64,000 nt of DNA, from the NCBI GenBank assembly GCA_038749025.1, contig JBCDIL010000016.1, forward strand, positions 1-64,000, read 5' to 3'. The position numbers and the translations under genes were made by a program. Position 1 is the stretch's first letter. Every line of letters begins with the position of its first letter. The DNA is from JBCAXA01 sp038749025. GTDB taxonomy: Bacteria > Pseudomonadota > Gammaproteobacteria > Steroidobacterales > Woeseiaceae. Below are positions 44,064 through 51,889 of this stretch, in pieces. The notes beneath the pieces were generated by a model that searched no databases, was not told the origin of the DNA, and was given only the letters and a program-made list of their open reading frames with translations.

Positions 44064-44987
44064 CTATTTGCTCTCCGCGATTTGTATCGTCCACTCCTGG
44101 CCCGCATCAACGCCATACTTCTTCGCAAAACTCCCACTATTGATGGCCAGGCCTATCGTTCGTAGTGAATCTGAATAAAGCAGCGGCTCATTCATTTCTA
44201 CGTAACCAAAGGAGTTTGAGTATGGGATGAGCTGGTCAAAAATCGTGTCGTCTCCTCGTGAAATCTGGACGCGCACCATCTTGTTGTCTTCGTCTGACAG
44301 CCCCTGCTCCTCCAATAGCGGGGTTGGAATGTTTGTAACTATATTGCCAAATGGGGTCTCTACATGAATAAGGCTGCCCACGACGGTGCCGTTGTCGAGT
44401 GTTCTTGGTCTTTGAAAGTCGAGGCGCATCACTTGCGGCTCAAGTAGTGGGCCTACGCCTTCAAAATCAATTACGCCAGCCGCTAGTCTCGCACCCGTAT
44501 ACGAATAGACGTCCCTACCGTGGAATGTGTGCAAATCTTCCGTACCTGGGCGGCGATTGATTGTCTCGTCTATTTCGCGCACAGAGACGATCCCATGTGT
44601 GTCGGCAACAAGGGTTAGAGTCCCGTTATCCGGCGTCACGATATAGTGGCCCGTAGCGGTTTCCACGACCACCGATTTGCGTTTCGTGCCAACACCTGGA
44701 TCAATCACAGACACGAACACAGTACCTTTCGGCCAATACTCTATCGTGCCAGTCAATACATACGACGCTTGCCATACGTTGTGCGGTTCAATGTGGTGCG
44801 TCAAATCGTGTACTTGGAGTGTTGGATCCACAGTCAAAGCCACACCCTTCATGCTTGCGACAAATCGTTCCGTTGTTCCGAAATCCGAGAATAGGACCAA
44901 CGGTGGCCGTATTTCTTGCGCCATCGATATTGGTACGGCTATTAACGTTGAAAAAATAGTAACGATCCAAGAGTTTCTGTTAAACAT
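44064..44987 (-). CDS. Exported SAM hydroxide adenosyltransferase family protein (DUF62), copy A
   Basis: A 307-residue member of the family containing SAM hydrolases and the fluorinase/chlorinase (former DUF62). The opening SDFGTTERFVASMKGV, the block VIDPGVGTKRKSV with Asp96 and Arg103 seven apart, and TFHGRDVY with His156 reproduce the Asp-Arg-His set described for the SAM hydrolases, and TPDNGTL is kept. Family enzymes split SAM to adenosine and methionine using an activated water. Unusually, residues 1-23 form a Sec signal peptide (IVTIFSTLIAVPISMA before QE), whereas characterised members are cytosolic. About half the residues match copy B at 45.9 kb by eye. It lies downstream of tetR on the same strand (78-base gap). 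Confidence 0.88.
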   Translation of the reverse strand: MFNRNSWIVTIFSTLIAVPISMAQEIRPPLVLFSDFGTTERFVASMKGVALTVDPTLQVHDLTHHIEPHNVWQASYVLTGTIEYWPKGTVFVSVIDPGVGTKRKSVVVETATGHYIVTPDNGTLTLVADTHGIVSVREIDETINRRPGTEDLHTFHGRDVYSYTGARLAAGVIDFEGVGPLLEPQVMRLDFQRPRTLDNGTVVGSLIHVETPFGNIVTNIPTPLLEEQGLSDEDNKMVRVQISRGDDTIFDQLIPYSNSFGYVEMNEPLLYSDSLRTIGLAINSGSFAKKYGVDAGQEWTIQIAESK

Positions 44988-45065
44988 CTTTAATTCCTTT
45001 GCTCCTCTGGACGATTGTTCGCGGCGCGTGCGTCGACTCGGTCGTTAATTGAAGTGGTTCGCGCC

Positions 45066-45698
45066 TTATAATTTGAAGTCAGCCCCATTAACGTTTCGAA
45101 TCAAATCGAGTAGTCCTTTAATCGTTACCTTGCCGACACTGCGTCTTTGCCGAGCAAAAGGTTTTTCATGGCCTACAAAGACGGTTAAGCCCTCTAGAGA
45201 GGCAGACACGATTAGAGCCAGTTTCTTTACTTGACCTTTGGTCAAACGAGGATTGATCTGTTCGATTAGTGCTTCGAATACATCACGGGCTTGTCGATAC
45301 AGGCTGTGCATGCTCTCGCTAGCATATTCGTCGTGGTTGGACAGCGCCCAAAGCTCTGGGAAAAAAAACGTCGTCTCCTTGGTGCCTAGATCGTCGACAA
45401 TAAACCGAAGGAGAGCTTCGAGCTGCGCTTCCGGCGACCGGTCGCTTTCCTCCTGAATACTCTGAAAGTCAGCTAAATACTGCGAAATGATGTGCTCAAT
45501 CAGGTCTCTTAGCAGGTCGGACTTGTTCGAGTAATAGTAGTTGAGATTCCCAACAGTCATGCCCGTTTCATGCGCAACCGCGCGCATTGTCAATCGTTCA
45601 TACCCATCTCGCATCAATACGTTATGCGCTGCATAAAGAATTTCATGAACCCGTTCACTACCTTTCGCATAGATGCCTGTACCAGGGCGATTTTTCAT
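45066..45698 (-). CDS. TetR-family transcriptional regulator
   Basis: A 210-residue regulator with an N-terminal TetR helix-turn-helix (about 17-60: ILYAAHNVLMRDGYERLTMRAVA, recognition helix MTVGNLNYYYSNKSDLL) and a helical ligand domain of unknown specificity (FFFPELWALSNHDEYA). ATG 45698 is chosen, with GGGA 7 bases upstream; GTG 45713 would add five residues. It sits between two DUF62 genes, in line with copy A and divergent from copy B, so it is the obvious candidate regulator of both. Confidence 0.92.
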   Translation of the reverse strand: MKNRPGTGIYAKGSERVHEILYAAHNVLMRDGYERLTMRAVAHETGMTVGNLNYYYSNKSDLLRDLIEHIISQYLADFQSIQEESDRSPEAQLEALLRFIVDDLGTKETTFFFPELWALSNHDEYASESMHSLYRQARDVFEALIEQINPRLTKGQVKKLALIVSASLEGLTVFVGHEKPFARQRRSVGKVTIKGLLDLIRNVNGADFKL

Positions 45699-45743
45699 TT
45701 GTAATTCCCACACCTTAGAGCCTACTTACGCGATAAGACTGCA

Positions 45744-45756
45744 AGTTGCGAAGCTA
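45744..45756 (+). repeat. Copy 2 of the 13-base repeat, upstream of tetR
   Basis: An exact second copy of AGTTGCGAAGCTA in the 207-base tetR/copy-B divergent gap, followed directly by ACCGCGGT, an 8-base palindrome (45757-45764). Could be an operator for the TetR protein or a mark left by rearrangement. Confidence 0.6.
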
Positions 45757-45905
45757 ACCGCGGTGACAACTATGCTCATTCGTTACTCTTCCAAGATAAC
45801 AGAAAATAGGACAAGCACATAAAATAGTGTTAGGCTCCACGAGATCCAATCAATATCAAACATCCATAAATGCGCTGGCGGGGCGCGTCACTGGCGGCTT
45901 AACTT

Positions 45906-46877
45906 ATGTACATGAATCCACAATGCGCATCTGATTGCAGACGCGCGCTGATTAATAACCGATCAACAAAGCTGTCAATCAGTCAGCACTCGATGATTCT
46001 GCTATTAGCAATACCAATGCTCATTCTGGGGCGCGACGTTAGCGCGACTGAGCCTCTGGTGTTGCAGTCGGACTTTGGCGCTAAAGACATTGCTGTCGCA
46101 TCAATGAAGGGTGTTGCTGTCAGCGTATCGAGGGATTTGGATATCTACGACCTAACACACGAAGTGCCTACCTTTAACATTTGGGAGGCCTCCCTTCGGC
46201 TTGAACAAGCGGCGGAGTATTGGCCGAAAGGAACAGTGTTCGTATCCGTTGTCGATCCGGGTGTCGGCACGACTCGTAAGTCTGTCGTGCTAAAGACGCA
46301 GTTTGGCCAGTACTTCGTATCACCGGACAACGGCAGTTTGACCGCGGTGGCGGAACAATTCGGTATCGAATCTGTGCGCGAAATCGACGAGGCGGTGAAT
46401 CGATTGGCGAACTCTGAAGAGTCTTACACTTTTCACGGCCGCGATGTTTACGCTTATACAGGGGCGCGGTTAGCGGCTGGAATAATCTCGTTTGAACAGG
46501 TTGGCCGGAAATTGCCGAATGAGGTACTGATGATTTCGTACCAGCGACCACAACATGACGATGGGCAAGTTCTCGGCAATATCGAGATTCTGGACCCGCA
46601 ATTTGGGAATATCTGGACCAATATTGATCGCGACACGTTTCGGGAGCTTGGCCTATCAGAAGGCGATTACGTCACCGTCACAATTTCGAACAATGGCGAG
46701 ACGGTATTCGAAGATTCCATCCCCTACTTCAAGAGCTTTGGGCGCGTAGAGGTTGGTCAAAAGCTACTCTATTTGAACAGTCTCAACGATGTCGCTCTGG
46801 CGATCAATCAGGGTAATTTTTCCGAATCCTTTGATATTTTCGCCGGTCCGGACTGGAGCATCGAGTTGGCAAAATGA
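45906..46877 (+). CDS. Exported SAM hydroxide adenosyltransferase family protein (DUF62), copy B
   Basis: A paralogue of the 44.1-45.0 kb gene (323 residues from ATG 45906). The catalytic set is also complete: VVDPGVGTTRKSV with Asp117 and Arg124, TFHGRDVY with His177, and SPDNGSL. A hydrophobic stretch (MILLLAIPMLILG) preceded by basic residues and followed by VSA-TEP forms a signal peptide, so this copy is also predicted to be exported. The start is uncertain: ATG 45906 and 45912 lie in a TTATGTACATGAA palindrome, and ATG 45993 would leave only a short n-region. It is divergent from tetR. Confidence 0.87.
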   Translation: MYMNPQCASDCRRALINNRSTKLSISQHSMILLLAIPMLILGRDVSATEPLVLQSDFGAKDIAVASMKGVAVSVSRDLDIYDLTHEVPTFNIWEASLRLEQAAEYWPKGTVFVSVVDPGVGTTRKSVVLKTQFGQYFVSPDNGSLTAVAEQFGIESVREIDEAVNRLANSEESYTFHGRDVYAYTGARLAAGIISFEQVGRKLPNEVLMISYQRPQHDDGQVLGNIEILDPQFGNIWTNIDRDTFRELGLSEGDYVTVTISNNGETVFEDSIPYFKSFGRVEVGQKLLYLNSLNDVALAINQGNFSESFDIFAGPDWSIELAK

Positions 46878-47007
46878 GTAAGCAAATCGATAAAACCTAG
46901 TCTCGTGTTAGAACACAAAGCCAAGAACAAAGCCATCCGCTACAACCGCCTCGAATGTGTTCCTATTACCGCTTGGTCTACTGGCGTTGCCAATCAATGG
47001 GCTTGAA

Positions 47008-47020
47008 GTTAGCCGCAACT
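47008..47020 (-). repeat. Inverted, two-base-deleted variant of the 13-base repeat
   Basis: On the minus strand this reads AGTTGCGGCTAAC, the 45.7-kb copy (AGTTGCGAAGCTAAC) with two bases missing. It follows copy B, so each DUF62 unit is bordered by a related sequence. A GCAACTTCGTTGC hairpin overlaps it, so part of the match may reflect local symmetry. Confidence 0.35.
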
Positions 47021-47058
47021 TCGTTGCGCTTCGCTGTTCACATCCACCGGACCAAACC

Positions 47059-47090
47059 AAAAAAAGGGCACTCATTGAGGTGCCTTTTTT
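47059..47090. terminator. Bidirectional intrinsic terminator between DUF62 copy B and lysR
   Basis: AAAAAAAGGGCAC (47059-47071) pairs with GTGCCTTTTTT (47080-47090) around a TCATTGAG loop with one bulged G. Flanking A- and T-runs make it work in both directions, suiting the convergent copy B (plus) and lysR (minus). Confidence 0.8.
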
Positions 47091-47112
47091 GGCTATCAAG
47101 CAGCCCGTTTAT

Positions 47113-48009
47113 TCAATCTGCGCTGCTGCCCAGTTTACTACCGAGATCGCTGTCCAACCGTTCGACGAATGCTTTGGCAGCAGGCGAGATGAATCGCCCA
47201 GGCGGATAGATAGCGTAAATCGATGTATCCGTTGGAACTGTGTAGTCCGGCATGACATGGATCAGACGACCGGCCTTTAATTCACTGGTGATGTCCCACA
47301 GAGACCGCAGCGCAATACCGACACCATTGAGTGCCGCCAGCGTCGCCATTTCGGCATTGTTGGTATGAAATCGTCCAGATACTCGGACGTGTTCGTTCGC
47401 ATTGGATTTACGAAGCCGCCAGACATCTTCGCGTAGGAACACAATGCAATCGTGTTTCGCAAGCTCCGACGACTTCGTTGGCATTCCGTAAGCTTTAATG
47501 TACGACGGCGAAGCACAGAGTACGCGCCGGGTATTACGCAGTTTTCGCGCGACTCGGGTTGAGTTTTTCAGCTTGCCGATGCGAATGGCCACGTCTATGC
47601 CGTCGGCTGAGTAGTCATGTATCTCATCCGAGAGTTGTAGATTCAATCGCGTGTCCGGGTACGCCTTCAGGAAAGCAGAGAGCGTATCGGGAAGAAACTT
47701 TCGTCCAAACAGTGAGGGTGCTGCTACCCGCAACAGTCCTGTTGGACCGTCAGACCGCTTGCCGACACTGTGTCGGGCAGCCTCGTACGTCCGGAGTAAT
47801 TCTCTGGCATGGCTTAAGAACTGCTCGCCTGGTCCGGTCAACGACATCGACCGTGTTGTGCGGTTAAACAATGTGCATCCGAGGTCCGCTTCCAAACGCT
47901 TCAATCGGTCGCTAGACACCGTGGCGGACAGTCCACATGCCGCGCCTCCGGCAGAAACCGAATTTTGCGTCGCAATACGCTCGAACAGAATGACATCTTC
48001 GATTTTCAT
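47113..48009 (-). CDS. LysR-family transcriptional regulator
   Basis: A 298-residue LysR regulator with a winged HTH at about 5-62 (ILFERIATQNSVSAGGAACGLSATVSSDRLKRLEADLGCTLFNRTTRSMSLT in shorter pieces) and a LysR substrate domain (about 90-295, DGIDVAIRIGKLKNSTRVARKL; GVGIALRSLWDI). It is of the CrgA/DmlR-like type. ATG 48009 is preferred; the longer frame to 48201 runs through the operator repeats and the divergent gene. It is divergent from the metallo-beta-lactamase-fold lipoprotein gene, its probable target. Confidence 0.92.
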   Translation of the reverse strand: MKIEDVILFERIATQNSVSAGGAACGLSATVSSDRLKRLEADLGCTLFNRTTRSMSLTGPGEQFLSHARELLRTYEAARHSVGKRSDGPTGLLRVAAPSLFGRKFLPDTLSAFLKAYPDTRLNLQLSDEIHDYSADGIDVAIRIGKLKNSTRVARKLRNTRRVLCASPSYIKAYGMPTKSSELAKHDCIVFLREDVWRLRKSNANEHVRVSGRFHTNNAEMATLAALNGVGIALRSLWDITSELKAGRLIHVMPDYTVPTDTSIYAIYPPGRFISPAAKAFVERLDSDLGSKLGSSAD

Positions 48010-48010
48010 A

Positions 48011-48027
48011 ATCCGGATAATCCGGAT
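48011..48027. promoter_or_regulatory. Tandem ATCCGGAT palindromes upstream of lysR
   Basis: ATCCGGAT at 48011-48018 and again at 48020-48027, separated by one base, give two self-complementary sites with a 9-base period. They abut the lysR start codon (48009) and lie about 135 bases upstream of the divergent lipoprotein ATG. A repressing autoregulatory site is the simplest reading. Confidence 0.55.
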
Positions 48028-48160
48028 TGTGTTTGATTGATACAAGTCTTTTTCAGGATAAATTCTGGCGCTACCGTTACGTCGGTCCGAGAAACTCGTG
48101 CGTGCGAATAACTCCCGTTCGTGCCTATCGATCGATCCGGTTACTGAAAAGGAAAAAACT

Positions 48161-49066
48161 ATGCGAGTAGCAATGAGGTTTGTGCTCACGGCACTGGTCA
48201 TGACGTTGGCTGCCTGTGCACCGTCAGGTGCGCCTAAACCGATTGACGTGGATATCTACAAGGGGGAGATCGCTAACGTGAACTCCTACCTCTTCTCGAA
48301 CGGTGAGTCACTCATCGTTATGGACGTACAACGTGCTACCAGCGAGGCCAGGCGGCTGGCCGAGGTCATCAAGGGCAAAGGGCTTCCTCTAACCCACATA
48401 TTGATCACGCATGGCCACCCGGACCACTACATCGGGATGGACTGGCTACTGAAAGAGTTTTCAAACGTCGAGATTGTCGTGGCCAGTGAGGGTGTCAAAC
48501 AGGACATCATCGCCTTTTCGACGTGGATGGAAAGCGTTGGTTGGCTCGATGGAGAACCGGCACTGAAGCCCAAATCCGTCCAGAACCCGAATGGCTTTGA
48601 CTATGACAACATCATTTCAGTGTTAGACAGCGACACGCTGCCGTTGGTCGGCGGTGGAACGCTCAAACTGCGTTCTGACTACGTACCAGCCGAAGCCAAT
48701 CACATGACAACGGTTTATGTTGATGAACTAAATGCGTTCTTCCCTGCCGATTTCGGCTACAACAAGGTTCATCTATGGATGGGCACCGGGGTCACCGGCC
48801 AGCACATCGATAATTGGAAAGCGCAGCTCAACGCGTTTCAGCAGGAATACGCCGACTTGAGTCCCACCGTCTATCCAGGCCACGGCGACCCTACCGACTT
48901 AAGCCTGTTCAGCGAAATGATCGAGTACATGGAGAATTTTCAGCGTATTACTGCATCGGCATCGTCGCGGGAGGCGGCAATGGCTGAGATGACAGCCCTC
49001 TACCCAGACTACAAACAAGCCGAATTTCTTCTCAAGTACAGCGTTGACTTTCACGTCGCGGAGTAA
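48161..49066 (+). CDS. Metallo-beta-lactamase-fold lipoprotein
   Basis: A 301-residue MBL-fold hydrolase with the HxHxDH metal motif THGHPDHYIG (His84, His86, Asp88, His89) and later metal-ligand candidates in ADFGYNKVHLW and VYPGHGDPTD. Residues 1-19 end in the lipobox TLAAC, so it is predicted to be lipid-anchored in the periplasm. ATG 48161 has AAGGAAA upstream. It is not a classical class B beta-lactamase by motif, and the substrate is unknown. LysR gene divergent. Confidence 0.9.
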   Translation: MRVAMRFVLTALVMTLAACAPSGAPKPIDVDIYKGEIANVNSYLFSNGESLIVMDVQRATSEARRLAEVIKGKGLPLTHILITHGHPDHYIGMDWLLKEFSNVEIVVASEGVKQDIIAFSTWMESVGWLDGEPALKPKSVQNPNGFDYDNIISVLDSDTLPLVGGGTLKLRSDYVPAEANHMTTVYVDELNAFFPADFGYNKVHLWMGTGVTGQHIDNWKAQLNAFQQEYADLSPTVYPGHGDPTDLSLFSEMIEYMENFQRITASASSREAAMAEMTALYPDYKQAEFLLKYSVDFHVAE

Positions 49067-49079
49067 GCGGTGAAATACT

Positions 49080-49104
49080 CGGCGCCTTTGGGGCCGCATT
49101 TTGT
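49080..49104 (+). terminator. Weak intrinsic terminator after the MBL-fold gene
   Basis: CGGCGCC (49080-49086) and GGGGCCG (49090-49096) pair with one mismatch around TTT, followed by CATTTTGTT. It lies 14 bases past the stop codon. Confidence 0.45.
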
Positions 49105-49526
49105 TGTTCAAAACGCGCCACCAATTCGCATTTCTTGGCATTCGAGTCGGGAGCGGTTATTTCGAAGTTTCTGAACGGGTGCAACCCCAATAAAAAAATA
49201 GACATAGCGATAAATCCGATGCTGCATCGTCACCAATTCTCTGTCGTCACACCGCTACGCCAACGCATGACTACAGGAAGTTCTGTGATACTGCGCCGCC
49301 AGTTGGCTCGACCGAGTCCGCTGCGGCTCAATGCCATTGAAGCCCAGGCTGCGTGTTCGCGTACAGAGTATGTACTGACCGTAGACCACGATGACGAAGT
49401 CAGCGTGCGGAAATAAACCCCTTGTCCCGTACGTTAGCCCGATGCTCTACACACCGTGCCGACACGCCGTCTTAAAGCGGGTGTCAAACTGCCCTAACAA
49501 CGGTTGTCATTCGTGGCATGTGTCGT
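49105..49526. other. Non-coding stretch with a possible recombinase remnant
   Basis: A 420-base gap without a convincing gene. One frame (49135-49416, 93 codons) is open, with no ribosome binding site and no family-like composition. Within it 49237-49257 encodes TPLRQRM, a heptapeptide resembling the start of some tyrosine recombinases (TPLRQRMIEDM type), followed by LRRQLARPS. This could be a decayed integrase start but is short enough to be chance. Confidence 0.3.
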
Positions 49527-51134
49527 TCAATTATTGAAGATTCGCTTCATCAACGGTGTCATGCGGCGTACGCCGATCATCGCTGTCGTTGTCATTAAGC
49601 CCGCCATCATTGCGCCAGTGACACCGCAGGTTAGGATGTCTTGGCCGGTTAGCCACAGGCCTTGCAAATTTGTCCTCGGTGACAGCCAGTCTGACCGCAA
49701 GCGCTCGGACGTATGCTCAAGGCCATAGAGCTCGCCCTGGCGATAACCGCCGAACCAATTCGTCGACAGCGGCGTCGAGACCTCGTAGTAGTCGACCCGA
49801 CCGCGAAGTTGCGGCAATTTGGCGTACAGGTGCTCCATTAGGCGCTCGCCTAGTTTCGCCTTGAACGCATCGTAGTCGTCGCCGCGCTTGCCCCAAACGC
49901 TGTCTTCCCAGCGCTCGAACCACGCGTACGGGGCCGGAGCCACAATCTCAATGGTCGCAGTGCCTGGGTGGCGGTTTTGGTAGTCCGGGTCTTTGGCAGA
50001 GGGGAACGAGATATAGACGACTGGGAACTCGGCATCGGGGTTGTTCTCGAACTCGGCAACGTCCGCGTCAAAGTCGTTACTGGGATAGATCCAAAAGTTT
50101 GTTTTCGGTAGGTCGAGATTCCCGGCCGTGTCTTTCAGGCCGATGTACACACCGAGGTGTGCGTAGCTAGGTTGCAACGATTTGCGTTCACTAGCGTAGC
50201 CTAAATTGGAGGCGGTGCTTTTGTCGAGCAAGCCATCGAATGTGTTTGCAACACCGGCCGCGGAGATGACCGTGTCGCAGTCAATCACATGGCCGTCTTG
50301 CATTTCGACGCCGCTGACGCGACTGCCATTGTGAACGATCCTATTAACACGAGCATACGTGAAGACCTCACCACCGCTCGCCTGAATACGCGGAATGATC
50401 GTGTCGGCAATACGCCATGAACCGCCGACCGGGTAGAAGCCGCCGTACAAATAATGGCGTGCAATCATCGCATGCACCATGAAAGCCGAGCGCTTAGGCG
50501 GCAGTCCCATGTCACCCCATTGGCCGCATAGTGTGGCGATCAGATCTGGGTTGTCAGTGATCTCGGTAAGGACATCGTAGGTACGCCGATACAGTAGCTC
50601 CGGCGGTCGAAAAAACGGTTTCGTCAATCGGCGTTGCCACGGTTTCAGCATCCGCCCCATGCTAAATGCGGACAAACCGTCGCTCGCTTGTCGTAGCAAC
50701 ACCAGGTAGCGATCGATCGCCTCGGTTTCATCAGGAAACTGGCGAATCAGATTATCGCGGAAGGCGTCCTTACCAGCGTGTGCGGTGTAGACGCGTTCGC
50801 CGATAAAGAACTTGTCAAACTCAAGGTCCATCGGTGCCCAGTCGAGTTCGCCGTTCGATAAGAAGTCGAACATCTTCCGCGTGCGCGTCGGAGCGCCGAC
50901 ATCGCCGATGTAGTGCACACCGACGTCCCATTCGTAGCCATTGCGTTCGTACGAATGTGTATAGCCGCCGGCGGTGTAGTGTTGTTCGAGCACGCAAACA
51001 CGTTGACCGAGGCTAGCGAGCAGGGCGGCGGTCGTGAGTCCACCCATGCCAGAGCCGATGACGATCGCATCGTATGATGCCGCCAATCGCTTGGGTCGGT
51101 AGCGGTAGCCGATTCTGAGTGTGCTGGGTTTCAT
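49527..51134 (-). CDS. FAD-dependent oxidoreductase, retinol saturase/CrtI-like
   Basis: A 535-residue flavoprotein of the phytoene desaturase/retinol 13,14-reductase superfamily. The dinucleotide motif VIGSGMGGLTTAALLASLG is at about 25-43, ending in VLEQH; the C-terminal FAD block is GLWLTGQDILTCGVTGAMMAG. HYTAGGYTHSYERNGYEWDVG fits the RetSat-like branch. Substrate unknown; no carotenoid genes are near. ATG 51134 is used, ATG 51176 is an in-frame alternative, and neither has a good ribosome binding site. Confidence 0.85.
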   Translation of the reverse strand: MKPSTLRIGYRYRPKRLAASYDAIVIGSGMGGLTTAALLASLGQRVCVLEQHYTAGGYTHSYERNGYEWDVGVHYIGDVGAPTRTRKMFDFLSNGELDWAPMDLEFDKFFIGERVYTAHAGKDAFRDNLIRQFPDETEAIDRYLVLLRQASDGLSAFSMGRMLKPWQRRLTKPFFRPPELLYRRTYDVLTEITDNPDLIATLCGQWGDMGLPPKRSAFMVHAMIARHYLYGGFYPVGGSWRIADTIIPRIQASGGEVFTYARVNRIVHNGSRVSGVEMQDGHVIDCDTVISAAGVANTFDGLLDKSTASNLGYASERKSLQPSYAHLGVYIGLKDTAGNLDLPKTNFWIYPSNDFDADVAEFENNPDAEFPVVYISFPSAKDPDYQNRHPGTATIEIVAPAPYAWFERWEDSVWGKRGDDYDAFKAKLGERLMEHLYAKLPQLRGRVDYYEVSTPLSTNWFGGYRQGELYGLEHTSERLRSDWLSPRTNLQGLWLTGQDILTCGVTGAMMAGLMTTTAMIGVRRMTPLMKRIFNN

Positions 51135-51260
51135 CGTGCGTGCACCGTGGCGGTCCTGACTAGCGTGTCCTCGCATTAAATCAGGATTGTTGGCGCTTTG
51201 CGCTAGCGCGGTAGTCCCGCCACCCGATTGACCCGCCGCTGCGGGTAGCGCCGACTGCTG

Positions 51261-51794
51261 TTATTGAAAGGTGCCGCGAATGGGGTAATTGTTCTCCGGG
51301 TTTCGAATCCACTCGAGACCCGACACAAACATCTCGACGTCCGGGCGAGAAAACGGGTTATTCGACAGGTCAACGACTTGAACGTCGCCGTCGCCGTTAA
51401 TAACGAACAGACCGGGCTCGGCGAAATTGTGGTCGGTCTCTTGTTCCGAGCGTGGGATCGAAATGTAGACACCAAGGTCTTGCATATGTTCGAGCGTCAG
51501 GCCGTAGAACAGCGGGAAGCTAACGTCTAACCGCCCCGTGTGCTCTTCTAGCTGGTCACGACTATCGGCCGAAACGGCAGCCATATCGATGCCGATGTCG
51601 AGCAAGCGGCGGCGATGGTCGGTGAGTGTGTTCAAGTACTTGGTGCAGAGCGGGCAGTGACGGCCCCGATAAACAACGACCATCTGCCAGTCGGCGTCTC
51701 CGGTCGGCTTGCTGATGTCGACAGTCTCACCGCTGAGGCTCGTTACCGGTAGCAATGGAAAGGGGGCGCCAGCGTGCAGTTTGGTGGTCTTCAT
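51261..51794 (-). CDS. Peroxiredoxin-like AhpC/TSA-family protein with CPLC motif
   Basis: A 177-residue thioredoxin-fold protein. VVYRGRHCPLCTKYL carries a CxxC pair (Cys47, Cys50) where AhpC-type peroxiredoxins have PxxxTxxC, and the conserved DxxG strand context is kept (AAVSADSRDQLEEH; FVINGDGDVQVVDL). This branch is annotated as redoxin or peroxiredoxin-like; activity is unproven. ATG 51794 chosen over GTG 51806. Divergent from an HxlR regulator with N-terminal cysteines, suggesting redox control. Confidence 0.85.
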   Translation of the reverse strand: MKTTKLHAGAPFPLLPVTSLSGETVDISKPTGDADWQMVVVYRGRHCPLCTKYLNTLTDHRRRLLDIGIDMAAVSADSRDQLEEHTGRLDVSFPLFYGLTLEHMQDLGVYISIPRSEQETDHNFAEPGLFVINGDGDVQVVDLSNNPFSRPDVEMFVSGLEWIRNPENNYPIRGTFQ

Positions 51795-51839
51795 AGTGGG
51801 GCTCACAGTGAGTTGATGGTCGTGAAATAGTGGTAGCCT

Positions 51840-51866
51840 AAGTAACGACTTTCAACCAGTTTACTT
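51840..51866. promoter_or_regulatory. Imperfect inverted repeat in the peroxiredoxin/hxlR gap
   Basis: AAGTAAC (51840-51846) and GTTTACTT (51859-51866) are inverted repeats (one inserted base) 12 bases apart in the 95-base divergent gap. Candidate HxlR operator by position only. Confidence 0.35.
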
Positions 51867-51889
51867 TTTGTAACCTTAAGGTGCTCACT

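Noticed and set aside
45829..45835. GTTAGGC resembling an integron attC core site
   Set aside because: No matching inverse core and no 60-140 base imperfect palindrome around it; a seven-base match is expected by chance.
47030..47058. TTCACATCCACCGGACCA resembling a tRNA 3' end, checked as an att site paired with tRNA-Met
   Set aside because: The T-loop does not fit TTCRANY and the sequence does not align with the tRNA-Met 3' end beyond a few bases.
49135..49416. 93-codon open frame as a protein gene
   Set aside because: No ribosome binding site, no partner, odd composition; only the short TPLRQRM match is of interest and it is reported as a possible remnant.
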